Positions 42,349 through 54,111 of a stretch of 64,000 nt of DNA are shown here, one piece after another. A model generated the notes under the pieces. That model was not told where the DNA came from. It did not search any database and saw nothing but the letters and a program-made list of their open reading frames with translations. The stretch comes from Mytilisepta virgata. Lineage: Eukaryota; Mollusca; Bivalvia; Mytilida; Mytilidae. The DNA lies in contig CM051514.1 in the NCBI GenBank assembly GCA_028015205.1, forward strand, positions 33,310,150 to 33,374,149. Reading direction: 5' to 3'. Position 1 is the stretch's first letter. The number at the start of each line of letters is the position of its first letter. Made by a program: the position numbers and the translations under genes.

Positions 42349-45300
42349 ATGAGTCAGTTTGCTAATTACGAGAGAGCATCGAAGAATTATGATAATGGCA
42401 GGAAAGCAGCGGGAGCAGATCTAATTGTAATGATGATGCGCACGCATCTCAATAAGGAGTTGAAGGTATGGTTGCCATTTACTGTCATTTGTTAATGTTG
42501 CAATTCTGAAACTACATGTATATACTTGTGAAATCTGGAAGCAGCTTTGGTGGAATAATTAATTAGTTAACCCATTTCAGAATTCAGGGAAAAGGAACTT
42601 TGATCAATATGGCTGAGTTACTAAGAATAGGTCTCTGTGTATTTTGTCAATTGCCTTATCACTGAGTTTTAATCTATTTTCGCTTTAATGCTGTTTGAGT
42701 CTTTTGTTTTACAAATTGACGCATCAACCACATAATCTTGAGAGCAGGACCTTGGATTGAAGTGTGATGTAACGCAAAAGTTCCTTCTTTTTCACAATAC
42801 TGTTTACGGAAAGACACCAGAATATTTATTTAGTATCATCCCTGAGCAGTTTACTAATATCCAAAGATACAGTACGAGGTACGGTTCAGATTTTATTCAA
42901 GTTCCCTCGCGTACATCCTTTTATCAAAATAGTTTTTTGCCAAGTACGATTAGGTTGTATAATGCGCTTCCGAGTAACGTAAAGGCAGACGGCTCCGTGT
43001 CATCACTTAAAGCCTACCAAAGCAAAAACGACATTGTGCCTAAATATTATACTGGTACCAGAATAGGTCAGATTTTTCACTGTAGGTTACGAACAGAATG
43101 TAGTAGTCTGAAATGGGATCTATACCAGAAAAAAACTTAGTAGATACTAGTAATCCTTATTGTATCTGTAATAATAGGAAAACTCTGAACATTTCATTGC
43201 CCGATACTAGTATATCGCCTGTTACGGGAAACACTCTTTATAAATTTTATTGGAAATATAAATATGATTACCCTTTTGTATGGTAATGAGAACATTTCAG
43301 TTACTGACAATGTGAACAATTTCAAAATAGTGCAGAATTACATTGAAAGAAGCACGTAATTTTCTAATGAAACCCAAAAGTACATTGTAAACATTTAGTA
43401 CTTATTATTCTTTTTCATTATTACACTTATTTGAAACCACTGTTGTTCATTGTTATACCATTCTATTACACGGGAAAGGAATATCTAACATAAGCGCTGC
43501 GTCGCTTGTTTTTCCAATCCCCCTCTTGCTGTATATTGTATCTTAATGCTCTTTTCTGAATAAAATATGTTTACACTAATTGATAAGATATGGAAAGCAT
43601 CTAAAAATCAATTGAAACATTTTGCTCAAACTAGTAGACGTACATGTATATATAAACTCAACTTAGTTTCGAACTGAATAAAATTGATACGGAAGACGTA
43701 AATAAAAGATCTAATAATTTATAACTTAGCCTTTTTGTGTAGGATCTAAGGGTTCTGGATGCTGGATGCGGAACTGGTAATTATGGTGTAGCCGTAATGA
43801 AGTATGGAGTCCAAAATATGACAATGATAGATGCTAGCGAAGGGATGTTGTCAAAGGCAAAGGCTAAAGTCTCTGCTCTTGGATTAAAAGACAACGTGGA
43901 AATAAAACAGGCATTCCTGCCATCTATTCCTTATGATGATAATACGTTTGATGTCGTTATGATTAATCAGGTACATTACATGTATACATTGCCACATGAT
44001 CCAAAAATTCGGGGTTCTTTTTTTAAACTAAATAAAAAATATGCAAAACGAGAAAAAAAAGAGGTTTCCAAAATGATATATTGGACAGGCTTCAAAATTC
44101 CAAAGGATTACTGGTCACTTGTTAAATTATTAAGAAATGAACATTTGAATAAACTAGAAAATGATATAGACGGGGATTCATGTATAAATATTTCTCTTTC
44201 TATCCTCTAAATCGGCCGATAAACAAGATCATATATATAAAATTGAAGAAAAATTTAAAGTTATTGAAAAAAAGCAATCAAGGTTTCACTTCTCTTGATT
44301 TTAAAATATCAATATCTGAATTAAATAAAGCTTTTGGTATGTTAAAATCAAATAAAAGTCCAGGTCTTTACAATATTAGTAATGAAATGTTAAAATCTTC
44401 TGGGTGTTTTGTTGATATTGCTTTGTTGAAACTTTTCAACCTCAGAAATGTATCCACACAAATGGTCTGAAGGTTTTATTTTACCCAATTTTCAAAGGGG
44501 AAGATAGAAACAAACCAGAAAACTACAGAGGAATTGCAATTAATAATAGTATAGGAAAACTTTTTAATATAATACTAAATAATAGATATGATAAGTTTTT
44601 ATATGATAATAATATTATTCATGAAACTCAAATTTGGTTCTCAAAAAAAGCACGCACCTCTGACCCTATATTTTTACTAAGATGCATCATAGAAAAATAC
44701 TTGAAATCTGGTAGCAAAAAACTATTTGCATGCTTTATTGATTTTCGTAAAGCATTTGATAAAATTATTCATGTTGGCATTATGTACAAGCTGCAATTAT
44801 GTAATATTAATAGCAATTTTTATAAAATATTGAAATCAATGTATACAAATGACAGATTATGTGTCAAGGTAGACTGTAAAATGACAGAGTTTTTCACATC
44901 TGAAGTCGGGGTAAGACAAGGCGATGTTTTTTTAATCCAAATATATTTAAAGTTTTCTTTAATGACCTTCCAAGTTTATTAGAAAATACAATTGATTCAG
45001 TAAGTTTAGATAATAAGAAAATACCATGCCTCCTATATGCAGACGATTTGGTCATATTTTCAGATACAAATTAAGGACTTCAAAATAAACTTGACACTGT
45101 TTATAAATACTGTGGTGAATGGTGCCTTGAAATAAATATAAATAAAACGAAAGTGATAATATTTAATAATAATGGTAGATTGCTTAGTGGAGATTTTCAA
45201 ATTGGCAATGACACTATAGAATGTGTTAAACAATATAAGTATTTAGGAATTATCTTTGAAAACACAGGGAAATTTAATGAAACTAAAAAACAGTTATTTC

Positions 45301-48300
45301 AAAAAAGCATGAAGGCCAGTTTCAAACTTTATAGAGATCTAAAGTCATCACATCATAATGTCAATACGATGCTGCATTTATTTGATCATTGTATCAAACC
45401 AATAATATTATATGGTTGTGAAAACTGGGGGGTCATAAACATAACACAAAAAAGAAAATCATCTAATTTGTATGATATTTTTAAAGATTGGGAAATTGAG
45501 AAGCTGAATTTTAAATTTTGTAAATATATACTTGATGTAACTAAGCTCTGTACAAATATTGGTGTTATTACTGAACTTGGTAGATATCCTTTTTATATAG
45601 ATATATTGAAATATATATTTATGTATTGGCATAGACTTGAAAACTCGGAAGTCAGTACATTACTGAAATGTGCTTACAATGAGTACACACATATTAGTAA
45701 GGGTCATAATTCTTTGTATGCAAATATACTTTTTTATAGTGATAAATTAGGAATTAAACTTCCTCTATGCAAAAATTTAAGCAAGTATAAATTAAATTTT
45801 TTTCTTAAAAACTGGTTTGAAAAGAAACTTTATTTATATATGGGATACAATTATTGGAATGGTCCTTGTGTGGTCAATATAAATAGAGAAATCGAAAAAA
45901 CAACACTTTAAAATCTTCTTCTCTGTAACTGCTAGCCCGATTGAGGTTTAGTTTTGGTAAAATGGTCTTTAGGTAGTTCCATTTTAAAATTATGTCCGTG
46001 GGGGTTCAGAACTTGGACCGATATTGACGCTGAACAAAAGTATAAAAATCAGCTAAATAATTTTAAAAAAATTCTTCTCTGAAACTACTGGGTCAATTTG
46101 GACCAAAATTTGGTGCAATTGTCCTCTTACTTAATTGTTTGCGGAGATCCGAACCTTGGACCAATGTGTTCTCGGTTACAAAAAAAGCTTTTAAATCTTC
46201 TGAGAAACTGCTGGGCTAATTGATGCTTAACTTCGGTTGAATGGTCCTTAGAGGGTCCTCTTTCAAAAGTTTATCCAGGGGAAGTAGTCCTTAGGTGCCT
46301 CCTTAAACATTATATCTAGATTGTGAATAAATAGGGCTACTGTTATTAAATACATATCAACAAATAGTACCAATGGCCTTTTCCATGTGAGCGATACAAG
46401 CTCATTGGAGCCCCTAGCTTTAATTTGAAATTGTGGTGATTATGTTTAGTTATCAAATTATACATATTTAACACATTCGTATCATGTGCACATATATCTA
46501 AAACATATTATTGTTCAATAGACAGACTGGATCATTTTATCACTTCAATATTTATGACCGCGTCTCTTCATTATATATTTACTGTTTTTACAATCACTTT
46601 GAATATTGATAAAGTATTTCGTTCGTTGTCAAAACAATTTATGGCATACCCGATATTAAGTTCTTTATTCGAAATTCTATTACATTATTCACAAGAAACG
46701 TCACTGTGTTTGCAGTATCAGTACACGCAAGAAAATATATGGAGAATTGATTGATTCATTGGCTGACTGTTGCTTAACGTCCAGTGGCAAATATTTCATG
46801 CTTCGTCAGGACGAGAACCAGTTCAATTCATTAAACAATTCAGACAGGGGTGGGATGGGACACAGGGGGGCCAATTTTGATTGCCACTGTTAAAAGAAGA
46901 TGGTTGGATAGGGTCGGATAATTTAACCTTCTGTAGCGGCCATCAGCCTACTCTTTTTCGAAAACTACAGAAGGGGTCTTTAGGGTGCAGGGAGCATGGC
47001 ATTCTCCAAACACGTTACCCACAATGGTCCGCGGTCAGGTTTTCCGTATTATGACCTGACAACCCTTTAACGAGAGGGTCTCCCCTATCCGCCACCTGGG
47101 GGACGCGCTAGGCAGCTCTGTGGGTTGAGCTCCCGTGATCCATCACAGGTGCCTAGTATATGGAGAATAACACATGGTTAAACCTATATCACATGCTATA
47201 TCACCCCGAGTACCAAATGCATTTGGCCCGATCGAGGTGTGATATTGGTTGAGGGTTGATATAGCATGTGATATAGGTTTGACCATCTATTATTCTTTAT
47301 ATCATATATATATATCAGCAATACACCATTGCTTTGCACACGAATAATTCCGAACAGAGTAAAAAGTGTTTTTCGAGTAGGGGTGCGATATAGGGTTAGT
47401 GATACAGGTCTTGCAAAGTTATGTATAATGCATATTAAAATGTATGTATTTTATTCTAAATATATTATATACATGTACATTCATACATAACGAAGGGGGC
47501 ATAATACATGGGAAACTCATGGCCGTATCAACCCTTCAATGATATTATCCATCAGCGGATATGAATAGGTCAGGATGATATCGCATACGACACTAATTTT
47601 TCCATGCACTATTTTCTACTATCTACTTTTAGATACTGATTTCATTGACTAAAAGAGATTTGATATTTTGCAATAAATCTTCATTATTCCAATATCACCT
47701 TGCACGAGATCGGGGGATGGTGATAATTTTTTTAGCATATCACCCTGCGATCTTTGCCGAACATTTCTTCGAGGGTGATATTCTAAAAAAATACCACCCT
47801 GCCTGGATTTCATGCAAAATATCAAGTGCCTGTAAGCCAATGAAATCAATGCATTTCTGCCTCAAAGGCAACAAAAGCATTTAGTATGATAAAACATTTT
47901 GCCTTTATATATATAGTTGGGGCTCTTATGGTAAATGACCACACACAGAAAAAAGTAACACACTCGACTTCGTCTCGGGTCATATTTTTTCAGAGGATGA
48001 TATAATTGTCTGTGTGTGGCAATCTACCCTCAACTAAAGGTAGTGTGTTTATAATATTTTTGCACGAGTGATTTGGGTGATTTGTTATGCAATATTGATG
48101 GAAGATTGGTTCTATTTACACTTCATTGAGATTTTCGTACGTGATTTATTGATGCCATCCATGGCGCTATACGTGATACAGTCATAACTCTATAATTGTT
48201 AATAGGAATTGGAGCATATAGATGTATTTGAACGCATGTTCTTTCATCTGCTTATATAAATGCATGAATTCTATACGTTTATATTCCATCGGAATGAAAC

Positions 48301-51300
48301 CGATGTCAAATGCAAAAATAACAATCATTATTTATGCCGGTAAATGTCACGTTCTTTCACATGAATTATTTGTTAATTCAGATTTGTAAAGTATGGACCT
48401 TTGGATCAAGATTAACAAATACTTAAAAATATTGAAAAAGCAGTGGAAAAAGTAACAATTCACCAGACTATGCTCATTCGACCTACTCACTTGTGCTATT
48501 ATCTTCCAATGTTTTGATATATTGAAGAACAGTAATTATTTGTTCTCTGGTTGGGCTTGATAATTTTGTTTGAGAACTTGGATGTTTATGAAAGTTTAAG
48601 TCACAAAATTGAAATATAACATGTTGGATTCAATTTTATTTTTTTTGTACATTTAAAAAAAATCAATATTTGTGTCCTTTCTGCTTCGGTTCAGCTGTAC
48701 AGACTATGACGAGGTAGCAATTAGACTTGAAAGAGGCAGGCGTAACGAAAGTTCGAACGGCAATAAAGAAAACTAAATAATTGACTTGTCAATATATATT
48801 TAAGCAGCCAACCAAGAAGAAAGCGTAATTCACATTTAATCATCATTATTTAATGATTTTAATTTAAAAACAAGATTATTTATTTTAAATCAACCAGTTT
48901 CATTAAGATACGTTGATATCCTTTACTGGCAATTTTAAGAGACCAAGAGAGTTCGGAGAAACGGGATTAAAAAAAAGATCAAGAGAAAAAGAAAATTTTC
49001 CAGCCCCTAGTTTGGTAAATAATGACTGTTTTCTTATTATTAGTATTGCATATTAAACTAAATTATATTTGTAGATATTCCGAAATAAGAAATTCAGATG
49101 ATGTTACATGTATCAACCTACACTTGACCTACATACAGTTATGACAAAACCAGCAGTTTATTGTTTAAACGAGGTCACATTTCATTCTGAGCGAAACAAA
49201 GAAATGTTTTAAAACAAATTGTAGGCCATTAAAATTAAGTATTTCCCAAACTTACATGCTCTTAGTTTCTTTTGAATAACATATATCGTGTATATATCAA
49301 AATTTGTATTATTCTTCTGTTGATACGACTGAATGTCTCCTGCTAGTTGACTTCATAACCTCAGAGGTTATCACAAGTCCCAGGGGCGGGGGCGGGGCGG
49401 GACGGTACTCCCCTTAATCATCTGTGCGTAGGGTCGTCCCCGTAAAATATTTTAACCCGCAATAATAGTACCTTTTCAAATCACCCCAAAAATAGTTGTC
49501 TAAATAAGTGACCCCCAAAAAATATGCATAATATCTAACCGTGCTTATAATGTATTTAATGTACCCCCAAAAATACTTTGAAATTCTCAGAACCCCCAAA
49601 ATAATCCAAAATTCATAAATTTGAACACCAAAAATAATAGTACAAGCCTACTTACAAAAATATTTTCAGAGTAAGCCCCAACAAACCCCTGGATCACCTT
49701 TTGAGTTCCCAGTATCGTCGATGCTGATTTGAATATGTTATTTTTTTTAAACTTAAGGCGTAACTCCCGATCTCTGTTTTGAACAGCTCTTTCCTTTAAT
49801 GGTTTTGCAAGCCTATTCCATTTGATTACCTCGATATTTTAATATACTATTAAAAAAAAGAAATTCGTAGTGAAATTTGGGGGAGATATACCACGCCTCG
49901 TTGCAACAGGAACCGCGACTCTTCGCTGAACCAAACTATTTACCAGCTTTGCTGTTGCCAGACCCTGTGTGTCTGAGCCCTTTGAAGTCGGAATTGACGG
50001 TGTCAGCGTGTCAACACCTCTAACGCAGAACTATACACAAAAAATCTTAAGAGCAAAATTTCTTTAACTCAAACAGATTTTAGTATAACTTACGAGTGAT
50101 TTTACTCGTAAGATATTTTTGTGAAAAGAGCTCCTGGTTCTTATTCCGGCTTCACGTAGGCAGTTACGGACTTCTGGTCTGAGATCCTACGCCGTCCTGA
50201 AATTGCTGTTGCAGTAGAGGTCGCTGTGAACCGTTCCCGCAAATGAAGTAACTGGAAGTGTCGTTCTTGGACAGGTGTAGTCACTCTTGGTCGGCCTGAG
50301 CGCGGGCGGTCACGTGTTGAACCTCGCTGTTGGTACCAATCCCAAAGGCGAGAGATGGTACTCCGGGAAACATTCAGCAGCCTTGCTACATCTGTCTGGG
50401 ATTCACCTGCTTGTATAACCGACCGATAGCGTTTTGTTTTGGTCTTCTTTCAGACAATGGCATCACTTGGCTAAAGGTCCTTTAGCAATGAACAAATGCA
50501 AATATCGGGTGAGCGATACAGGCTCCTGGGAGCCTCTAGTTTGTATGATTTTATTTTTAGGGATTTGCGATAAAATAATTTAAGAACTTCTAAAGGTGTA
50601 AGCATGAGGCATTCAGTACTAATATAGCCAATTTAAAGATTAATGTTCAAAGGTCACTACATAATGTCATAGTTCATGTATAGGTGTTTTACCTATAATT
50701 ACAAAAAATCGCTCTTGAAAATTTGATTTTATGCAAATACACGAAAAATTCAAATCTTGGAAATTTCTTCAGTAAATCTGGGTTATAACAGAAAAGGCAG
50801 TTTAAAGCAATTTGAAAAATAGTTTATTTTATTATTTAATAACCAAACCGTTTACACAGTTTGCAGAAAGTTAATTTTTATATTAATTTGTGCGACGTAT
50901 CTATTTGTCAGCAAGTTTCTTTGGTGATTCTCTTTTTTTATTGATACATGTACCATGCATTTAAAACTACATCTTATTTCTAATTGATCAAATTTTTAAA
51001 CCCGACTCCTTTGAAATCAACTTGAAAAACCAACACGAAACATATTCTATGTAAACTTAACGTTAACATTGATTTTCATGTATATTTTAGGTTTTACACC
51101 ATATTGGAAAAAACCCTGATGGTGAACATTTTCCTGCCATAACGGAAACATTCAGAGAAGCCAGAAGAGTCTTGAAGCCCAATGGATTGTTATTTATAAC
51201 GTCAATGCTTAAAGAACAACTGGCAGGTGTGTGGTACTATTGTCTCAATGAAGAATTCCTTCGCCGATACAGTTTGAAGTTTCCAAGTGCTAAAACGTTT

Positions 51301-51600
51301 AAAAACATGTTACTTGAATCAGAATTTGATGTTTTGAACTATGTCAGCGTTCTAGGTCATGATATCGTCCCAAACTATACGGATCTAGAAGGGCCCCTTC
51401 AAAAGTCCAACAGAGACAGCGAATCCTATTGGGATGTTGCCTTGGTTGGGGAGTTGGAGGAAACCCTCAGTTTTTTATGTGAAATGAAGGAAAAGGGTAC
51501 ACTTAGATCATTTTACGAACAAAATGATAAAACAGATGTGCAGGGTTATTTCGTCATAATCTGCTCAAGGAAAAACACCAGCAACTCAACCGATATGTAA
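42349..51600 (+). CDS. Class I SAM-dependent methyltransferase, three coding exons, 284 aa
   Basis: Exons 42349-42465, 43743-43970 and 51091-51600, all phase 0, ending TAA. The ATG is the first after a good acceptor (TTTGTACAG, 42332-42340), so a 5' leader exon lies upstream. Residues 43-54 VLDAGCGTGNYG form SAM-binding motif I. Asp69 in MIDASEGM would contact the ribose hydroxyls. PYDDNTFDVVMINQ (102-115) is motif II, and EARRVLKPNGLLFI (138-151) is the strand before motif III. This is the Methyltransf_11 fold seen in soluble small-molecule methyltransferases, and the substrate cannot be told. The C-terminus (YVSVLGHDIVPNYTDLEG to NSTDM) matches no motif I know. Intron 2 (7.1 kb) is full of transposons. 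No disabling change is seen. Confidence 0.9.
42757..43300 (+). pseudogene. LINE C-terminal fragment in methyltransferase intron 1
   Basis: The open frame reads FLLFHNTVYGKTPEYLFSII, SFLPSTIRLYNALPSNV, and FHCRLRTECSSLKWDLY with stop at 43140. A +1 shift then continues as NPYCICNNRKTLNISLPDTS. The order (SF.PSTIRLWN.LP, LR..CSSL..DLY, then a Cys-rich end) is that of the post-RT region of LINE ORF2 proteins. The RT domain is missing, so this is a 5'-truncated copy. Confidence 0.75.
44012..45911 (+). pseudogene. LINE reverse transcriptase remnant in methyltransferase intron 2
   Basis: Starts about 40 bases after the exon donor with a linker (KLNKKYAKREKKEVSKM, DYWSLVKLLRNEH). RT blocks follow in several frames: SNKSPGLYNISNEML (about 44350), ENYRGIAINN, FACFIDFRKAFDKI (about 44725), GVRQGD (about 44910), YADDLVIFSDTN (about 45034) and KYLGIIFENTGKFNE. 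An intact C-terminal frame then runs 45153-45911. At least three frameshifts or stops. Same strand as the host gene. The 3' side joins directly onto family-E sequence at about 45905, with no poly(A). Confidence 0.85.
45905..46421 (+). mobile_element. Family-E repeat copy E6, right part only
   Basis: Modules AAAATCTTCTTCTCTGTAAC, ATTGAGGTTTAG and CTTAGAGGGTCCTC; the right end CATGTGAGCGATACAAGCTC-ATTGGAGCCCCTAGCTTT is more diverged than in the other copies. The left end is replaced by the LINE fragment. Confidence 0.7.
46755..47155. repeat. Interspersed repeat with SINE-tail-like AACGTCCAGTGGCAAATATT
   Basis: TTGCTTAACGTCCAGTGGCA-AATATTTCATG then CGTCAGGACGAGAACC matches the body of the SINE at 55595-55740 (AACGTCCAGTGGCAACCAGG, AAGGACGAGAAC). 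About 300 further bases are GC-richer than the surroundings (ACGAGAGGGTCTCCCCTATC, TGGGTTGAGCTCCCGTGATC) and look like part of a repeat. No tRNA-like promoter was found here. Confidence 0.5.
47161..47302. mobile_element. Palindromic MITE
   Basis: AACCTATATCACATGCTATA-TCA at about 47181 is mirrored by TGATATAGCATGTGATATAG-GTT at about 47259, and outer words AGAATAAC/TTATTCTT pair less exactly. Loop ACCAAATGCATTTGGCCCGA-TCGAGG. Confidence 0.8.
47929..48040. mobile_element. Short inverted-repeat element
   Basis: GGTAAATGACCACACACAG is mirrored by CTGTGTGTGGCAATCTACC about 60 bases on. The inner part has CGACTTCGTCTCGGG, resembling the loops of the other palindromic MITEs. Confidence 0.6.
48041..49380. 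other. AT-rich intron stretch, nothing identified
   Basis: Part of methyltransferase intron 2. No protein similarity or repeat array recognised. Confidence 0.4.
49381..49700 (-). mobile_element. Probable hAT-type repeat fragment
   Basis: GGGGCGGGACGGTACTCCCC-TTA, then repeated (A/C)CCCCCAAAAATA words at about 49480, 49510, 49563 and 49590. The style matches bivalve repeats with GGGGGTGGTACTCCC ends, which I associate with hAT-type elements. The 61-residue frame on the minus strand is a by-product. Low certainty. Confidence 0.35.
50100..50463 (-). pseudogene. Tc1/mariner-type transposase N-terminal fragment
   Basis: Minus-strand reading from an ATG at about 50463 gives MPLSERRPKQNAIGRL, then after a frameshift QAGESQTDVARLLNVSRSTI-SRLWDWYQQ, the first helix-turn-helix of a Tc1 transposase. 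GSTRDRPRSGRPRVTTPVQE follows, the GRPR AT-hook linker into the second HTH. FTATSTATAISGRRRISDQK and SVTAYVKPE come next, after which the similarity stops. The catalytic DDE region is missing. It lies inside methyltransferase intron 2, beside family-E end E7. Confidence 0.82.
50464..50542 (+). mobile_element. Family-E repeat copy E7, right end only
   Basis: Ends GGGTGAGCGATACAGGCTCC-TGGGAGCCTCTAGTTT. The left part has been replaced by, or joined to, the Tc1 fragment. Confidence 0.7.
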
Positions 51601-51889
51601 TTCATCGAAGTTTATAGGCCAGCTGCTCTATTTGCAATTGAGGTACTCAATAAACTCAACTGAAATTTATTTTCCAACAAGACTTTGATAACTTCAACCA
51701 AACGTATTACCAAAATTTAATGCCCTCATCTGAAAATAACCATGATTTTGAATTATTCCCTAGACTTGCATTTGAAATATTTCATCTTACAAAATGTTTT
51801 AATTTCTAATTAAATTAGTGATTGTTTTATTTTTATTTTTTGGTTTTATTTTGCGTATGTGTATGTGTATCAAACTTGAAAATTTCAAA

Positions 51890-51895
51890 AATAAA
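51890..51895 (+). terminator. AATAAA polyadenylation signal candidate of the methyltransferase gene
   Basis: AATAAA lies 290 bases after the stop. Its last bases are also the first bases of the reversed family-E copy E8 (AAACTAGAGGCTC), so the signal straddles a transposon junction. Confidence 0.5.
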
Positions 51896-53127
51896 CTAGA
51901 GGCTCAAGGAGCATGAATCGCTCCCCCGGATAATGAATCGGATAACGTAATGCACATTTAATATTGTTTCTTTATTGCATATCCATAAAAAACATACAAT
52001 TTCATTGGTCTAAAAGCGATCACATGTCATTTTTGTGTTCTGTGGAATTGATACAATTAATCAAAATTTCTGGTATTGCCGGTCAATACCAGATAATGGA
52101 CCGCTCAAGTTCGATGAGAGTTACTCCCCTTTAATGAAACGCAAAAGTGATTCGGAATATTGTTGACAGACTAAAAAATAATCAGATAATGTAATATATA
52201 ATTTTTTGATGAGAATTGAATTACCGTTTTCATTAACATTGTCATTTGTATTGGTTAAAGTTGTTACTTGTTGAAAGTGACAAAAAAATATTTTAAAATT
52301 AAAAATTGAACTTTTTATTTTGTCAGCCCAAATTTTGAAAAAGTAAAGAACAAATCCGACAAATCGCATTGGATTTCAAATATTTAACATATATATAATT
52401 TTTTTCACTCTTTCTGGCGTTGATAAACATTTACAATGTAGGTTCAGGGTGCATTGCAATGATTTTAACTATTTTTGTGATATTTGGTTTTCAATGCAAT
52501 ATACATAATAGTTACTGATGTATAGGGCAATATCAGGATATACAGACTGCCCTCGGGGATCATGGTATGGACCGGGAAACTGATATAGCTCACGCCTTCG
52601 GCTTGGGCCATATCAGTTTACATGTCCATACCATGACCCTCGGGCAGTCCGTATATCCTGATATTGCCCTGTACATCAGTAACTATTATGTACATATCAA
52701 GTCTAAGCCAGTAAGAACCTTCCATACACTATTACTGGTAAGTTTGGTTAATATCGGCTTTGTTTTTTCAGAAACTTTGATTTCCCATTAGGCTTCAGTG
52801 CAGTTCATGTACATGCCATCAGATCAACACATAATAAGAAATCTTTGTAAAGGGTCTCCCAATCATCATTCTTATATATTTTGCAAAGATTTGGCATTTC
52901 AATTTTAGAGGATAAGAAAATTGAAAATTTGACCAATCAGAATCAAGAATTTCCTCCGGTGGCAATGTTTTTCATCTAATCAGAATAAAATAAATTTTAT
53001 AGACGCACTTCAAGACATCATTTCTGTAAAGTTTGGTTCAAATTAGCCGCGCAGTGGTTTCAGTGGACGACGAACGCAACTTGAGTGATGACAATAGTTC
53101 ACATGGCGTTTCGGGTCACTTGAGCTA
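51893..53127 (-). mobile_element. Family-E repeat copy E8, reversed
   Basis: Read in complement, the left end TTTTAGCTCAAGTGACCCGA is at 53127 and the right end GGGGGAGCGATTCATGCTCC-TTGAGCCTCTAGTTT is at 51893. ACTATTGTCATCACTCAAGT is present after the 5' end. The central part is interrupted by a palindromic MITE (52502-52693). Confidence 0.75.
52502..52693. mobile_element. Palindromic MITE nested in E8
   Basis: TACATAATAGTTACTGATGT-ATAGGGCAATATCAGGATAT is mirrored nearly perfectly on the right. Stem arms are about 85 bp and the loop carries CACGCCTTCGGCTTGG. The 74-residue frame across it is not a gene. Confidence 0.9.
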
Positions 53128-53228
53128 AAACAGAAAGAAATAGAAACACACGTCATTATACCAATATAAATTTATAGAATAAAGTAGATTTTATAGAAAT
53201 TTAGTCTAAGGATATTTAAGATAAGCAT

Positions 53229-53545
53229 TCATAATTTAGCAGAAATTATATTTGTTGATGTGATGTAACAGAAATTATATTTGTTTGTATAATGTAACAG
53301 AAATTCTATTTGTTTATGTAATATAGCATAAATTCTATTTTATGTAATGTAGCAAGAATTCTATTTGTTTATGTAATGTAGAAGAAATTCTATTTGTTTA
53401 TGTAATGTAGCAGAAATTCTATTTTATGTAATGTAGCAAGAATTATATTTGTTTATGTAATGTAGCAGAAATTCTATTTGTTTATGTAAAGTAGCAGAAA
53501 TTCTATTTGTACATGTAATGTAGAATGTAGCAGAAAATTTTACTA
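53229..53545 (+). repeat. Minisatellite, 29-bp unit
   Basis: GTAGCAGAAATTCTATTTGT-TTATGTAAT repeated about eleven times, some units shortened by a 5-6 base deletion (ATTCTATTTTATGTAAT). Confidence 0.92.
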
Positions 53546-53909
53546 TTTTTCTGTAGTGAACTATAGAATAAACCTGTGTATTGAGTTTATACTAATTTGT
53601 TTTTTAGTTGAATGAAAAATTAAGAAGTTGTATGAACTTATATTAATCCTTGTCAACTTTGCGAATTATTGTCGTCTAGAATTCTTTATATGCATTTTAG
53701 CTTACTGTTTTAGAGATCCACAGAGGAGTCGTTAGCTTTGTACGGCGTATTCTTGTACGATTCTATGCTCAAAAATGGGCACCATGCACGATTGGCTAAT
53801 AAAGTACAATGTATCTTGTATCTTTTTCACATTCGTTATGCATCGTTTTTCGAGACTATCCTTGTAAATGTTGTCGATAGGGTGTTCCCAAATTGATCCA
53901 TGAAATTTT

Positions 53910-53975
53910 CTTTCTGTAATAAAATCGAACTCGTGATATTTGGTCAAATGTGCTAACCACTACAACACGGTGCCT
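53910..53975 (-). repeat. tRNA-derived SINE head (degenerate)
   Basis: On the minus strand: GGCACCGTGTTGTAGTGGTT-AGCACATTTGACC contains an A-box-like TAGTGGTTAGC, and 25 bases later CGAGTTCGATTTT is a B-box-like word. The cloverleaf arms are decayed, so this is not a tRNA gene. Confidence 0.6.
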
Positions 53976-54111
53976 TATGATAATCAAGTACCTCTTTTAT
54001 TACAAATTTCCTAATTATTCGATGATCTCATTTATTTAATATATAAATATGTGTATAAAATGTATATTTTCATTTAAAATTTAATGGCTATAAGATTCCT
54101 GATTTTTTACC

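Noticed and set aside
47645..47884. Plus-strand frame of 79 codons and its minus-strand partner
   Set aside because: Both derive from an inverted-repeat-like stretch with ATCACCCT words; no splice context and no family.
53732..53947. 71-codon minus-strand frame
   Set aside because: It lies downstream of a tRNA-derived SINE head on the same strand and is probably part of that repeat; no protein motif.
53910..53975. tRNA gene
   Set aside because: A and B boxes are present but the arms do not pair into a cloverleaf; it is a SINE head.
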